Below, piece after piece: positions 34,423-42,992 of a DNA stretch of 64,000 nt. Both the position numbers and the translations under genes were made by a program. Numbering within the stretch: the stretch's first letter is position 1; the number at the start of each line of letters is the position of its first letter. This stretch comes from an uncultured Pelagibacteraceae bacterium (GTDB taxonomy: Bacteria > Pseudomonadota > Alphaproteobacteria > Pelagibacterales > Pelagibacteraceae), in contig CACITE010000001.1 in assembly GCA_902589505.1 (NCBI GenBank), positions 62,001 to 126,000 of the forward strand. The letters are read 5' to 3'. Under the pieces are notes generated by a model that was not told the origin of the DNA, ran no database searches, and worked only from the letters and a program-made list of their open reading frames with translations.

Positions 34423-34752
34423 TTAATTAATTTGTTCTAAAAAAATAGCAATTTCCCCGCCGCAAGCTAAACCTACTTCCCATGCGCTTTCATTTGACAC
34501 TCTAAATTCTATTTTTTTGAAAGGTTTGTTTTCTTTTATTAATCCTAAACATTCTCTAACTACTGCTGTTTCTACGCAACCTCCCGACACAGAACCTGAA
34601 AAATCTCCTTTATCGTTGACAATCATTCTGCTCCCAACTTGTCTTGGAGATGAACCCCAAGTTTGAATTACGGTAGCTAAAACAACATTTCGTTTTGCAA
34701 AAATCCAATCTTTAGCTTCTTCTAGAATCTTTTCATCAAATGAATTTTTCAT
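34423..34752 (-). CDS. XdhC/CoxI-family protein, N-terminal domain only
   Basis: A 109-residue single-domain protein matching the N-terminal XdhC_CoxI domain: VVLATVIQTWGSSPRQVGSRMIV near residue 20, FSGSVSGGCVETAVVREC near residue 50 with the conserved Cys, and GLACGGEIAIFLE at the end. The Rossmann half is supplied by the separate gene at 33206. Two-gene XdhC arrangements are common in CO dehydrogenase-type clusters. It follows coxM by 22 bases and probably helps mature the molybdenum enzyme. Confidence 0.87.
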   Translation of the reverse strand: MKNSFDEKILEEAKDWIFAKRNVVLATVIQTWGSSPRQVGSRMIVNDKGDFSGSVSGGCVETAVVRECLGLIKENKPFKKIEFRVSNESAWEVGLACGGEIAIFLEQIN

Positions 34753-34774
34753 TTGAGACAGTGTAAATCAAAAA

Positions 34775-35560
34775 TTAGCAGCTAGATACTGCTTTTCTGG
34801 CCATAGATTTAATAATGTGCGCTCTATATTCAGCAGATGCATGTATATCAGAGTTAAGTCCTTTGTCTGAAACGGTTGCTTTGTCTACGGCAGAAGGCGA
34901 AAAATTATTTAATAGTACACTTTCAAGTTCTTTAGATCTAAAAACAGAGCTAGCAGCTCCAGTAACAGCAACCCTAACCCCATCTTTTTGCTTAGCAACA
35001 AAAACACCCACCAGAGCATATCTTGATGCTGGGTTTGGAAATTTTGCATAAGCTGATTTTTCTGGAACCTCAAACTCAACTGATTCTATCAATTCCCCTT
35101 TTTTTAAATCAGTTTCAAACATACCTTTAAAAAATTTATCTGCTGCAATTTTTCTTTTATTCGTGTGTATTGTTGCTTTTAAAGCTAAACATGCAGAAGG
35201 ATAATCCGCAGCCGGATCATTATTAGCTATTGAACCACCGATAGTTCCTCTATTTCTTACTTGAGGATCACCAATGCCATCAGCAAGAATAGCAAGAGAT
35301 GGAATAGATTTGCCGACTTCTTTTGAAGCAGCCACAGCAGCATGTGTAGTAGCAGCACCAATTCTTATTGATTTACTAGAAACTTTAATGCCTGAAAGGC
35401 TTTTAATTTTTTTTATATTTATAAGATGTGTATATGCGGCTAAACGAAGTTTCATTGCAGGTAAAATAGACATTCCTCCTGCTAAAAATGTTGCTCTTCC
35501 AGAAGCTAATTTAGATGCTTCTTTTGTATTTGATGCTGATTTAAAATTAAAATTTTTCAT
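34775..35560 (-). CDS. coxM: molybdenum hydroxylase FAD-binding medium subunit (CoxM-like)
   Basis: A 261-residue flavin subunit of a xanthine dehydrogenase-family enzyme. LASGRATFLAGGMSILPAMKLR near residue 19 is the first FAD-binding (AGGxS) motif and NRGTIGGSIANNDPAADYPS near residue 103 is the second, TxGGxxAxxDPxxD. It passes electrons from the 2Fe-2S subunit to an acceptor via FAD. Its length is a little short of the usual 280-290 residues. It lies three bases downstream of coxL. Confidence 0.9.
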   Translation of the reverse strand: MKNFNFKSASNTKEASKLASGRATFLAGGMSILPAMKLRLAAYTHLINIKKIKSLSGIKVSSKSIRIGAATTHAAVAASKEVGKSIPSLAILADGIGDPQVRNRGTIGGSIANNDPAADYPSACLALKATIHTNKRKIAADKFFKGMFETDLKKGELIESVEFEVPEKSAYAKFPNPASRYALVGVFVAKQKDGVRVAVTGAASSVFRSKELESVLLNNFSPSAVDKATVSDKGLNSDIHASAEYRAHIIKSMARKAVSSC

Positions 35561-35563
35561 ATT

Positions 35564-37936
35564 TTAGGCCGCTGCTTTCTTAGAGCCGTTTTTTTTTAAA
35601 GCTTTCCAAACTTTTTCAGCCGTTGCAGGCATTGAGACATCTGTTCCAACAGCATCAATTACTGCATTCATTACAGCCGCGGGTGCAGCAATTGTTCCTG
35701 CCTCACCGCATCCTTTGACACCCAACGGGTTAGAAGTTGCGGGTGTACAAGTGTAATCAAGTTTAATTTGAGGAAAATTATCAGCTCTTGGCATCGTATA
35801 ATCCATGTATGATGCAGATGTTAACTGACCTGATTCATCATAATTCGCATTCTCATATAAAGCTTGTCCAACTCCTTGAGCTATGCCTCCATATACTTGG
35901 CCTTCAACAATCAGAGGATTTATAATTGTTCCAAAATCATCTACCACGGTGTATTTAACTAATTTCGTTTCTCCTGTTTCTTCATCAACTTCTACTTCGC
36001 AAATATGAGTACCTGAAGGAAATGAAAAGTTAGAAGGGTCAAAAAAAGAAGTTTCGACCAAACCTGGCTCTACTCCTTCTGGAAGAGGAGATTTAATATC
36101 TCCGAATGATCCTGGTAAGTAACAAGCAAAAGCTATTTCTCCAATTGTTTTCTTTTTATTTGAATTTTTTAATATAAATTCACCAGCTTTAAAATCTATA
36201 TCTTCTGGTTTTCCTTCAAGCATTTTTGCTGCTACTTTTTTGCCTTTTGCAATAATTTTATCACATGCTTTAACAATAGCTGTTCCTCCAACCGCAAGCG
36301 ATCTTGAGCCGTAAGTTCCCATTCCAAAAGGACCTTTATCTGTATCTCCGTGAACAATATCTATATTTTCAATAGCAACACCTAACTTGTCACTAACAAT
36401 TTGAGCAAATGTTGTATCATGGCCTTGTCCATGAGCATGTGCTCCAGTGAAAACTGAAATATTCCCTGTAGCGTTAAATCTTATTTCAGCCGATTCCCAT
36501 AAACCTACTCCAGAGCCAATTGACATTACTACAGCAGATGGCGCAACCCCGCATGCTTCAAAATAGGAAGAGAATCCTATACCTCTTAACTTCCCTTTTT
36601 TTGCGGATTGTGATCTTCTATTTTCAAAATTTTTATAATCAGCTAATTCTATTGCTTTATCTAAATGGGCATTGTAGTCACCTGAATCAATATTATGTAC
36701 TAAACATTGTTGGTGTGGAAATTTTTTAATAAAGTTTTTCTTTCTAAACTCTGCCTGATCCATCCCAATTTCTTTTGCAGCCTTTGTCACAATTCTTTCA
36801 ATTACATATGTCGCTTCTGGTCTGCCAGCTCCCCTGTAAGCATCAGTTGGTGCTGTATTTGTATAGACACCTTTTACAGTACAACATGCTACAGGAATAT
36901 CGTAAATTCCTAAAACCAAAGGTGCATATAAATATGTTGGTGTGACAGCAGCTAAAACTAAAGAATAAGCTCCTAAATTTGCAATAGTATCAACTTTTAA
37001 ACCTGTTATCTTTCCATCATTGCTAAGTGCTAGCTCTGCGTGGGTAATATGATCCCTACCATGGTTATCAGACATAAATGATTCACTTCTTTCAGCAACC
37101 CATTTAACTGGTCTTCCAATTTTTTTTGAAGCATAAGCTACTACGACATCTTCTGCATAAACATTAATTTTTGACCCAAAACCTCCACCTACATCAGGAG
37201 ACACAATTCTAAATTTGTGTTCTGGGTGTACAGCGTTAAAAGCTGACATAATTAATCTATCCAAATGTGGATTTTGGCTTGCTGTATATAATGTTAATTC
37301 ATCTGAAGAAGTATTGTAGTCACCGATGGCAGCTCTTGGTTCCATAGCATTTGGTATCAATCTGTTATTTACTAGATCAATTTTAACAATTTTATCAGCT
37401 TTAGAAAAAGCTTCATCAGTTTTTCCTTTATCACCTAACAAGAAATCAAAAGATAAATTATTATCAATCCCCTCATGTATATTTTCAGATCCTGTTGCTT
37501 CACTTGTTTTTATAACTGCTTTTTGTAATTTGTAATTTACATTTACAAGTTCAGCAGCATTTTTTGCTTGTTCAAGTGTTTCTGCAATAACAACAGCAAT
37601 ATGGTCACCAACAAAATTTACAGAGTCTTTTGCTAAAACAGGGTGAGGAGGACATTTCATATCTTTCCCATCTTGACTTACAATTTTCCAGCCACAGATT
37701 AACCCACCAATTTTATCCTTAACAACACAGTCTCCTGTGAAGATGTCTATTACTCCAGGAGCTTTCATAGCTTTTGAATGATCAACTTTAGTAATTTTAG
37801 CTCTAGCATGTGGTGATCTTACAAAATAGGCGTAAGTTTGATTTGGAAGATTAATATCTGCTGTGTATCTACCTTTGCCAGTTAGGAATTTTTTATCTTC
37901 TTTTCTTTCTAATTTCGCTCCAATTAAGTTTGCCAT
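35564..37936 (-). CDS. coxL: molybdenum hydroxylase large subunit, form II CoxL-like
   Basis: A 790-residue molybdopterin-binding catalytic subunit. The active-site loop reads AYRGAGR at residues 366-372, the form II motif; true form I CO dehydrogenases have AYxCSFR with the copper-binding Cys, which is absent here. QNPHLDRLIMSAF, VGGGFGSKINVY near residue 250 and KGCGEAGTIAAPAAVMNA near residue 745 with the base-type Glu are also present. It hydroxylates a carbon substrate with water; for form II enzymes the substrate is generally unknown, so CO oxidation should not be assumed. It is the third gene in coxG-coxS-coxL-coxM. Confidence 0.92.
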   Translation of the reverse strand: MANLIGAKLERKEDKKFLTGKGRYTADINLPNQTYAYFVRSPHARAKITKVDHSKAMKAPGVIDIFTGDCVVKDKIGGLICGWKIVSQDGKDMKCPPHPVLAKDSVNFVGDHIAVVIAETLEQAKNAAELVNVNYKLQKAVIKTSEATGSENIHEGIDNNLSFDFLLGDKGKTDEAFSKADKIVKIDLVNNRLIPNAMEPRAAIGDYNTSSDELTLYTASQNPHLDRLIMSAFNAVHPEHKFRIVSPDVGGGFGSKINVYAEDVVVAYASKKIGRPVKWVAERSESFMSDNHGRDHITHAELALSNDGKITGLKVDTIANLGAYSLVLAAVTPTYLYAPLVLGIYDIPVACCTVKGVYTNTAPTDAYRGAGRPEATYVIERIVTKAAKEIGMDQAEFRKKNFIKKFPHQQCLVHNIDSGDYNAHLDKAIELADYKNFENRRSQSAKKGKLRGIGFSSYFEACGVAPSAVVMSIGSGVGLWESAEIRFNATGNISVFTGAHAHGQGHDTTFAQIVSDKLGVAIENIDIVHGDTDKGPFGMGTYGSRSLAVGGTAIVKACDKIIAKGKKVAAKMLEGKPEDIDFKAGEFILKNSNKKKTIGEIAFACYLPGSFGDIKSPLPEGVEPGLVETSFFDPSNFSFPSGTHICEVEVDEETGETKLVKYTVVDDFGTIINPLIVEGQVYGGIAQGVGQALYENANYDESGQLTSASYMDYTMPRADNFPQIKLDYTCTPATSNPLGVKGCGEAGTIAAPAAVMNAVIDAVGTDVSMPATAEKVWKALKKNGSKKAAA

Positions 37937-37944
37937 AATTTTCC

Positions 37945-38406
37945 TTACATTTTTGAGGCTGCATCTTTAACAGCAGCTACGATACCCTGATAGCCTGTGC
38001 AGCGACATATATTACCCTCTAACCAGTCTCTTATTTCTTGTTCACTTGGATTTTTGTTTTTTTGCAAAAGATCAATAGCACTCATAACCATACCTGGTGT
38101 ACAAAAACCACACTGCAAACCGTGATGCTTTTTGAAAGCTTCTTGCATAGAATGCATTTTTCCATTTTTTGCAATTCCTTCAATAGTTGTTATTTCGCTG
38201 CCGTTACAGTCTGCTACTAAAGTTGTACAACTTTTTATCGAATTACCATCCATATGGACCACACAAGCTCCGCATTGAGAAGTGTCACATCCCACATGTG
38301 TTCCAGTTAAAGATAATTTGTCTCTTAAAAAATCCGACAAAAGCGTATTGTCAGAAACCTCTTTTGAAATTTTTTTTCCGTTAACACTAAGCTCTATTAC
38401 TGCCAT
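37945..38406 (-). CDS. coxS: molybdenum hydroxylase iron-sulfur small subunit (CoxS-like)
   Basis: A 2x[2Fe-2S] subunit. The plant-type cluster cysteines are in [16 protein letters not shown] near residue 42 and the second cluster in [13 protein letters not shown] and [12 protein letters not shown] near residues 100 and 135. I start it at the ATG at 38406 ([11 protein letters not shown]), which has a GGGGGGG ribosome binding site just upstream; the longer frame to 38451 adds 15 residues that do not resemble the family. It carries electrons from the molybdenum centre to the flavin subunit. Confidence 0.93.
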   Translation of the reverse strand: MAVIELSVNGKKISKEVSDNTLLSDFLRDKLSLTGTHVGCDTSQCGACVVHMDGNSIKSCTTLVADCNGSEITTIEGIAKNGKMHSMQEAFKKHHGLQCGFCTPGMVMSAIDLLQKNKNPSEQEIRDWLEGNICRCTGYQGIVAAVKDAASKM

Positions 38407-38475
38407 TATTACCCCCCCAAATAATACAATAATTAATTTATTAGAACTCAATCAAAGGAATTGTTCAATGAGAAT

Positions 38476-39057
38476 TTAACGTGAAACAAAATAAAATATT
38501 ACAACTATTAGTAGAATTAAAACAAAAATTGAGGAGTATAAGTACTTATTTAAAAAATTGGATTTAACTTCATTTACTCTTTTGTCATTAATAGTTTTGC
38601 CAGTTTCAAGAGATTTTTCCATTGGGGCAGCGATATCAGCAAAACGTCCAAAAAAATAATCAGACATCTTTTTTGCAACACCGCTTATAAGTCTTGATCC
38701 TAATTGTGCAATTTTTCCACCAACATCTAGATTGACTTCATAATTAAGTGTTGTCACTCCATCTTTTTCTAACAGTTCTACATTTGCACTTCCGTTAGCA
38801 AATCCAACAGAAGATTGACCTTCTCCAGAAAGTGTATAGCTTCGATTTTCTTGTATATTTGAAAGTTTAACTTTTCCTGAAAAGGTAGCGTTCATAGGCC
38901 CAATTTGATTAGTTGCAGTTACGACAAAAGTAGTATCGTCTTCCTTATCAAAAGAATCGCACCCAGGAATACATTTTTTTAATACATCTGGATCATTGAG
39001 AGCTTTCCATGCTGCCTCTTTTCTAACATTCAGTTTATATGACCCACTAAGTTTCAT
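38476..39057 (-). CDS. coxG: CoxG-family carbon monoxide dehydrogenase accessory protein
   Basis: A 193-residue SRPBCC-fold protein. MKLSGSYKLNVRKEAAWKAL at the start, CIPGCDSFDKED near residue 33, GPMNATFSGKVKL near residue 54 and TTLNYEVNLDVGGKIAQLGSRL near residue 100 define the CoxG family. A C-terminal membrane helix (about 172-191) anchors it. CoxG proteins bind the CO dehydrogenase-type enzyme to the membrane or help recruit it to the respiratory chain. It is first in the minus-strand cluster. Confidence 0.9.
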   Translation of the reverse strand: MKLSGSYKLNVRKEAAWKALNDPDVLKKCIPGCDSFDKEDDTTFVVTATNQIGPMNATFSGKVKLSNIQENRSYTLSGEGQSSVGFANGSANVELLEKDGVTTLNYEVNLDVGGKIAQLGSRLISGVAKKMSDYFFGRFADIAAPMEKSLETGKTINDKRVNEVKSNFLNKYLYSSIFVLILLIVVIFYFVSR

Positions 39058-39089
39058 AATAAAAAAAATAGTATATAATAAATTCTACT

Positions 39090-39335
39090 ATGGACGACAC
39101 TACAAAAGCAAAATTACAATCAGCCACTTTTGAAAGGCTGATTCACCATTTACGAGAGAGAAAAGATGTCCAAAATATTGATCTAATGGACCTCGCAGGC
39201 TTTTGCAGAAATTGTCTTTCTAAATGGTATCGTGAAGAAGCTGAAAAAGAGGGAATAAAGATTTCAGATCCAGAGGCTAGAGAACATGTATACGGGATGT
39301 CCTATGAAGACTGGAAATCTAAATATCAAAAGTAA
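39090..39335 (+). CDS. DUF1244 family protein
   Basis: An 81-residue all-alpha protein matching the DUF1244 family: FERLIHHLRERKDVQNIDLMD near residue 14, LAGFCRNCLSKWYREEA near residue 36 with a CxxC pair, and HVYGMSYEDWKSKYQ at the end. The function is unknown, although the family is conserved in proteobacteria and the CxxC suggests metal binding. It diverges from coxG across 32 bases and ends 13 bases before the convergent small membrane-protein gene. Confidence 0.85.
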   Translation: MDDTTKAKLQSATFERLIHHLRERKDVQNIDLMDLAGFCRNCLSKWYREEAEKEGIKISDPEAREHVYGMSYEDWKSKYQK

Positions 39336-39348
39336 TTAATCTTATATA

Positions 39349-39495
39349 TTAATTCAGTATAAGAAACATAGCTAATAAAACCAAAAACATTAACACAATT
39401 GATCCAGCAGTGTAATATTTTTGGTGATTTAAAACTCTTATTTTTTCCTCTAATGATTTTTCCATTTCATCAGTATAATATTCTTTTCTTTTCAT
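39349..39495 (-). CDS. 48-residue membrane protein of unknown function
   Basis: A short open frame translating to a polar N-terminus (MKRKEYYTDEMEKSLEEKIR) followed by one membrane helix of about 20 hydrophobic residues at the C-terminus. Its ATG overlaps the TGA of the upstream 49-residue gene (ATGA), the same coupling seen between many real genes here. I recognise no family. The amphipathic helix plus single membrane span is typical of small regulatory or assembly proteins, but nothing more can be said. Confidence 0.5.
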   Translation of the reverse strand: MKRKEYYTDEMEKSLEEKIRVLNHQKYYTAGSIVLMFLVLLAMFLILN

Positions 39496-39641
39496 ATTTT
39501 ATTAATAATCCTGGTTTTTATTGAATTGTCAATTTTAGATTCTTTAGTATTTTTTATGATTGGTAAAAATAATCCTAAAACATATAAAATTATTATGCCT
39601 AGTGAAACAATAATCATGGCCCTAACTGGATTTATTTTCAT
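39492..39641 (-). CDS. 49-residue membrane protein of unknown function
   Basis: A short open frame starting seven bases after the moaB stop: MKINPVRAMIIVSLGIIILY begins it, with a membrane helix at about residues 8-28 followed by a basic tail (KNTKESKIDNS). Its stop overlaps the start of the 48-residue gene by four bases. With that gene it fills the 312-base gap between DUF1244 and moaB that would otherwise look empty. Unrecognised; coding is supported by hydrophobicity, spacing and the ATGA overlap. Confidence 0.5.
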   Translation of the reverse strand: MKINPVRAMIIVSLGIIILYVLGLFLPIIKNTKESKIDNSIKTRIINKI

Positions 39642-39647
39642 ATAAAT

Positions 39648-40148
39648 TTATTTTTCTTTTAGACGGGGAAGTAGTTCAACAAAATTGCATGGTTTATGGT
39701 TTATATCAAGTTGATATTTTAGAATTCCTTCCCAAGCGTCAGTTACTCCACCAGAAGATCCGGGTAAAGCAAAAATATATTTTCCATTAGATAACGCTGC
39801 GCAGGCACGTGATTGCATTGCTGAAGTTCCAATACTTTTGTAACTTAGCTCTCTAAATAATTCTCCAAAACCAGGGATTTGTTTATCAGCTATTTCATTT
39901 ATAGCTTCGGGTGTAATATCTCTTCCAGTTAATCCAGTGCCGCCGGTAGTAATAATTACATCAATATCATTGTTTTTTGTCCAATCTAAAATAATTTTTT
40001 TAATTTTATCTTTTTCATCTTTAACTATTTTTCTATCAATCAATTTATGGTTTTGTTCCTTAATTTTTTTAACTAGTATTGCTCCAGATTTATCGGTATC
40101 AATTGTTCTGGTATCAGTGACAGTTAGTAGGGCTATATTTACTTGCAT
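39648..40148 (-). CDS. moaB: molybdenum cofactor biosynthesis protein MoaB/MogA
   Basis: A 166-residue molybdopterin adenylyltransferase-type protein. TVTDTRTIDTDKSGAIL near residue 8, the phosphate-binding TTGGTGLTGRDITPEA near residue 70, and ALPGSSGGVTDAW near residue 135 are the MoaB/MogA signature. It activates molybdopterin with AMP before metal insertion, so it serves the molybdenum hydroxylase encoded just beyond DUF1244. Two very small membrane-protein genes follow on the same strand. Confidence 0.9.
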   Translation of the reverse strand: MQVNIALLTVTDTRTIDTDKSGAILVKKIKEQNHKLIDRKIVKDEKDKIKKIILDWTKNNDIDVIITTGGTGLTGRDITPEAINEIADKQIPGFGELFRELSYKSIGTSAMQSRACAALSNGKYIFALPGSSGGVTDAWEGILKYQLDINHKPCNFVELLPRLKEK

Positions 40149-40172
40149 TAATACTTAATAAAATAAATAATT

Positions 40173-40919
40173 ATGATTTTTTTAGCAATATTATTTTTAG
40201 TTACTTCAATACTTTATGCTAGTGTTGGTTTTGGAGGAGGGTCTACTTACTTAGCATTACTCTTGATTTGGGGCGTGCCTTATTTTATTTTTCCAATTAT
40301 TGCGCTTTCTTGTAATATCATTGTAGTTTCTGGCAACTGCTATAATTATATAAGGGCCGGAAATTTAAATTTTAAACTTTTAATTCCTTATTTGATTGGA
40401 TCTATACCTTTTGCATATATAGGTGGAACTATATCTATAGAAAAAAGCCTATTTGAAATATTGCTTTTTTTTGTTTTGTCATCAGCAGGAATATTATTGT
40501 TATTAAATTTTGAATCTTATAATGACAAGGCAGAAAGCTATAAAAAAATCCCACTATTTTTTTCGATTAGCATCGGTGGGTTAATAGGTTTTATTTCAGG
40601 AGTTATTGGTATAGGAGGCGGTATTTTCTTAAGTCCAATCCTTTTTTTAATTAGAGCTGGAAAACCAAAACATATAGTCACTGCAGTTTCTTTGTTTATT
40701 CTAATAAATTCTATTTCTGGAATTGTTGGTCAGTTAACGAAACATTCGGTTTTAAGTGAAGTAATGCATTATTGGTATCTTTTATTTGCAGTATTAATAG
40801 GAGGTCAAATAGGAAATTTCTTAAATTTAAAAATATTTTCTACACGAATCTTAGCGCTAGTAACAGCAATATTAGTTATTTTTGTAGCAACAAGAATGGG
40901 ACTAAAAATTTTTTTTTGA
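40173..40919 (+). CDS. TSUP-family (TauE/SafE) membrane transporter
   Basis: A 248-residue membrane protein with about eight helices. The two TSUP repeats begin YASVGFGGGSTYLALLL near residue 15 and ISGVIGIGGGIFLSPIL near residue 140, the glycine-rich motif typical of TauE/SafE. Members export sulfite, sulfoacetate or related organosulfur anions. With taurine-type uptake and an HpsN-like enzyme elsewhere in the window, sulfite export is plausible but unproven. It diverges from moaB and is followed 10 bases later by the convergent gmd. Confidence 0.82.
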   Translation: MIFLAILFLVTSILYASVGFGGGSTYLALLLIWGVPYFIFPIIALSCNIIVVSGNCYNYIRAGNLNFKLLIPYLIGSIPFAYIGGTISIEKSLFEILLFFVLSSAGILLLLNFESYNDKAESYKKIPLFFSISIGGLIGFISGVIGIGGGIFLSPILFLIRAGKPKHIVTAVSLFILINSISGIVGQLTKHSVLSEVMHYWYLLFAVLIGGQIGNFLNLKIFSTRILALVTAILVIFVATRMGLKIFF

Positions 40920-40929
40920 TTATATGAAA

Positions 40930-41904
40930 TTAGCTTAAACTTTTTAAATCTTCTTCAACCATATTAGCCACAAGATCATCAAAGGTTATTTTTGGTTCCC
41001 ATTTTAAAAGTTTTTTTGCTTTAGAGTAGTCGGCTAATAAGGTGTCAACTTCGGCAGGCCTTATAAGGTTTTTGTCTATAATAATGTGATCTTTGTAATT
41101 TAGACCTACGTGATCAAAGGCTTTTTTTGCAAAATCTTCTACAGAATTTTGTTTTCCTGTTCCTATTACAAAATCATCAGCCTTGTCTTGTTGTAGCATT
41201 AACCACATTGCGTTCACATAATCTTTCGCGTGGCCCCAGTCTCTTCTAGATTTCATGTTTCCTAATTTTATTTTTTTTTGCAAGCCTTTTTTAATTCTTG
41301 CTACTCCATGTGAAATTTTTCTGGTTACAAATTCAAATCCTCTTCGTGGAGATTCGTGGTTAAATAATATTCCATTAGATGCGTGTAAATTATAGGCTTC
41401 TCTGTAATTTTTTACTAAATGATAACCTGTTACTTTCGATATGCCATAGGCTGATCGTGGATGAAAAGGAGTGTTTTCATTTTGATGAGGTTGTTTGACT
41501 TTACCAAACATTTCTGATGAAGCTGCAAAATAAAATTTTACTTTCTTATCTGCAAATTCTTTTACAGCAGATAACATGTAATGTGTTCCATTTATATTCA
41601 TGCTAAAAGTTGAAAATTCATCTTCAAAAGAGTAGCCCACATAACTTTGTGCTCCTAAATGATATATTTCATCAGGTTTTATTTTTAAAACAATATTAAA
41701 TATACGAGCATAACTTTCTAGAGAGCCTGAATGTAAGGTAATATCGTTTAATATTTTTCTAATTCTCCAAAGTCTATGGGTTTCATCTTCCAAAGCTACT
41801 CTTCTCACTATTCCATGAACTTCGTAACCTTTGGATAAGAGTAATTCTGCAAGATACGATCCATCTTGGCCTGTTATACCAGTTATGAGAGCAACTTTTG
41901 ACAT
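40930..41904 (-). CDS. gmd: GDP-mannose 4,6-dehydratase
   Basis: A 324-residue extended SDR. ALITGITGQDGSYLAELLLSK at the start is the Gmd signature, with HGIVRR near residue 31, YHLGAQSYVGYSFE near residue 80, and the catalytic triad region FAASSEMFGK and HPRSAYGISKVTGY. NHESPRRGFEFVTRKI near residue 183 and RDWGHAKDYVNAMWLMLQ near residue 220 are conserved. It makes GDP-4-keto-6-deoxymannose, the branch point for fucose, rhamnose, perosamine and colitose. No fcl or per gene is beside it, but a 3-dehydratase-type gene is 1 kb away at 42993. Confidence 0.94.
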   Translation of the reverse strand: MSKVALITGITGQDGSYLAELLLSKGYEVHGIVRRVALEDETHRLWRIRKILNDITLHSGSLESYARIFNIVLKIKPDEIYHLGAQSYVGYSFEDEFSTFSMNINGTHYMLSAVKEFADKKVKFYFAASSEMFGKVKQPHQNENTPFHPRSAYGISKVTGYHLVKNYREAYNLHASNGILFNHESPRRGFEFVTRKISHGVARIKKGLQKKIKLGNMKSRRDWGHAKDYVNAMWLMLQQDKADDFVIGTGKQNSVEDFAKKAFDHVGLNYKDHIIIDKNLIRPAEVDTLLADYSKAKKLLKWEPKITFDDLVANMVEEDLKSLS

Positions 41905-41956
41905 TATTTAATGTTCTTATAAAAAAAGGACATATATTACAATTTGTTTTTAACTA

Positions 41957-42871
41957 TTAATTTTTATCATTAAGTAATTTACACCATTTTTCAAAATGAG
42001 GTTGGTAATAAAAATCATAAGCATTTTTACCAATCGGTTGAACAACTGGAAAGCTAGGCTCAGCTTCTAGTATTCTAGGGACTTTTAATGCTTCTGCCAT
42101 TGGATAGGCAACTGATTGATTACCGATGAAAAATTTACAACTTTTTATTACTCTAGCCATATCTAAATAATCTTTGCAATCATAAATTTCTAAATTTTTA
42201 ACATCTTTTTTTAAATCTTCATACTCGTCTTTTGTTCCAATAAAAATTAAATTATTATAATTTTGAAGAAATTTATAATTAATAAATTGGTTTCTATGTC
42301 TAAATGTTCTGTGTATAACAATTTTATTTTTAATTATATCGTGTGGTTCAACATCTAAATACGGTTCAGCCAAATCAACTTGTATGCCAGCAATATGGAA
42401 GTACCACCTTGGTGAATTGAAATGTATATTAACTGGTAGTTCTCTAAAAATATCAAAATTAATGTCAATTTTTTGATTATTATATTTTTCTACTTTATGA
42501 ATAAATTTCTGTTTTTTCATTAAAGGCAAAAAAAGATTTAACATTCTGTCGTCAATGAAAACATATCCCGCAGGATGTTTATAATACTCCAAGAGCATTT
42601 TTTTATTTGCTTGTATATAAAAATGACATTCATGATTCTTTGCTAGTTCTTTTATAACTGGCAAAGCATATATAAGATCGCCAAGGTGGCCAGAATGAAG
42701 AAAAGTTATTTCTTTTTTATTTTTGATTTTGTTTTCAATTTCATACAAATAAGATTTATATTTATACTCAAACTCTTCGACAGTTTTTTGAATTGCATTT
42801 AGCTGTTTTAATCTTAAATATTTTTTATTATCAAATATTTTATAATAGTATTTTAAGATATTAAATTTCAT
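41957..42871 (-). CDS. putative GT9-like glycosyltransferase
   Basis: A 304-residue protein with weak resemblance to the GT9 (heptosyltransferase) fold. TFLHSGHLGDLIYALPVIKELA near residue 54 is like the GT9 N-terminal motif, and FFIGNQSVAYPMAEALKVPRI near residue 250 occupies the place of the donor-binding GNDTGxxHxAAA motif. Key residues of true heptosyltransferases are only partly kept. It lies among surface-sugar genes, downstream of a gap shared with the divergent aminotransferase-fold gene. The acceptor and donor are unknown. Confidence 0.6.
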   Translation of the reverse strand: MKFNILKYYYKIFDNKKYLRLKQLNAIQKTVEEFEYKYKSYLYEIENKIKNKKEITFLHSGHLGDLIYALPVIKELAKNHECHFYIQANKKMLLEYYKHPAGYVFIDDRMLNLFLPLMKKQKFIHKVEKYNNQKIDINFDIFRELPVNIHFNSPRWYFHIAGIQVDLAEPYLDVEPHDIIKNKIVIHRTFRHRNQFINYKFLQNYNNLIFIGTKDEYEDLKKDVKNLEIYDCKDYLDMARVIKSCKFFIGNQSVAYPMAEALKVPRILEAEPSFPVVQPIGKNAYDFYYQPHFEKWCKLLNDKN

Positions 42872-42992
42872 TCATACATACCTAGCATAGAAATTAATTT
42901 TTTTCAGCTTTTACCTTGAAAGTTAAATATAAATTAAATTAATTTAGCTTATCAATTTTGAATTATTAATATATAAATCAAATAAGTTTAAA

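Noticed and set aside
36520-36913. Plus-strand open frames inside coxL and in many other genes
   Set aside because: They lie opposite strongly conserved coding sequence, lack ribosome binding sites and have no recognisable domains; they are shadows of the minus-strand gene.
35564-37936. True aerobic CO dehydrogenase (form I)
   Set aside because: The AYxCSFR motif is absent; AYRGAGR places it with form II enzymes.
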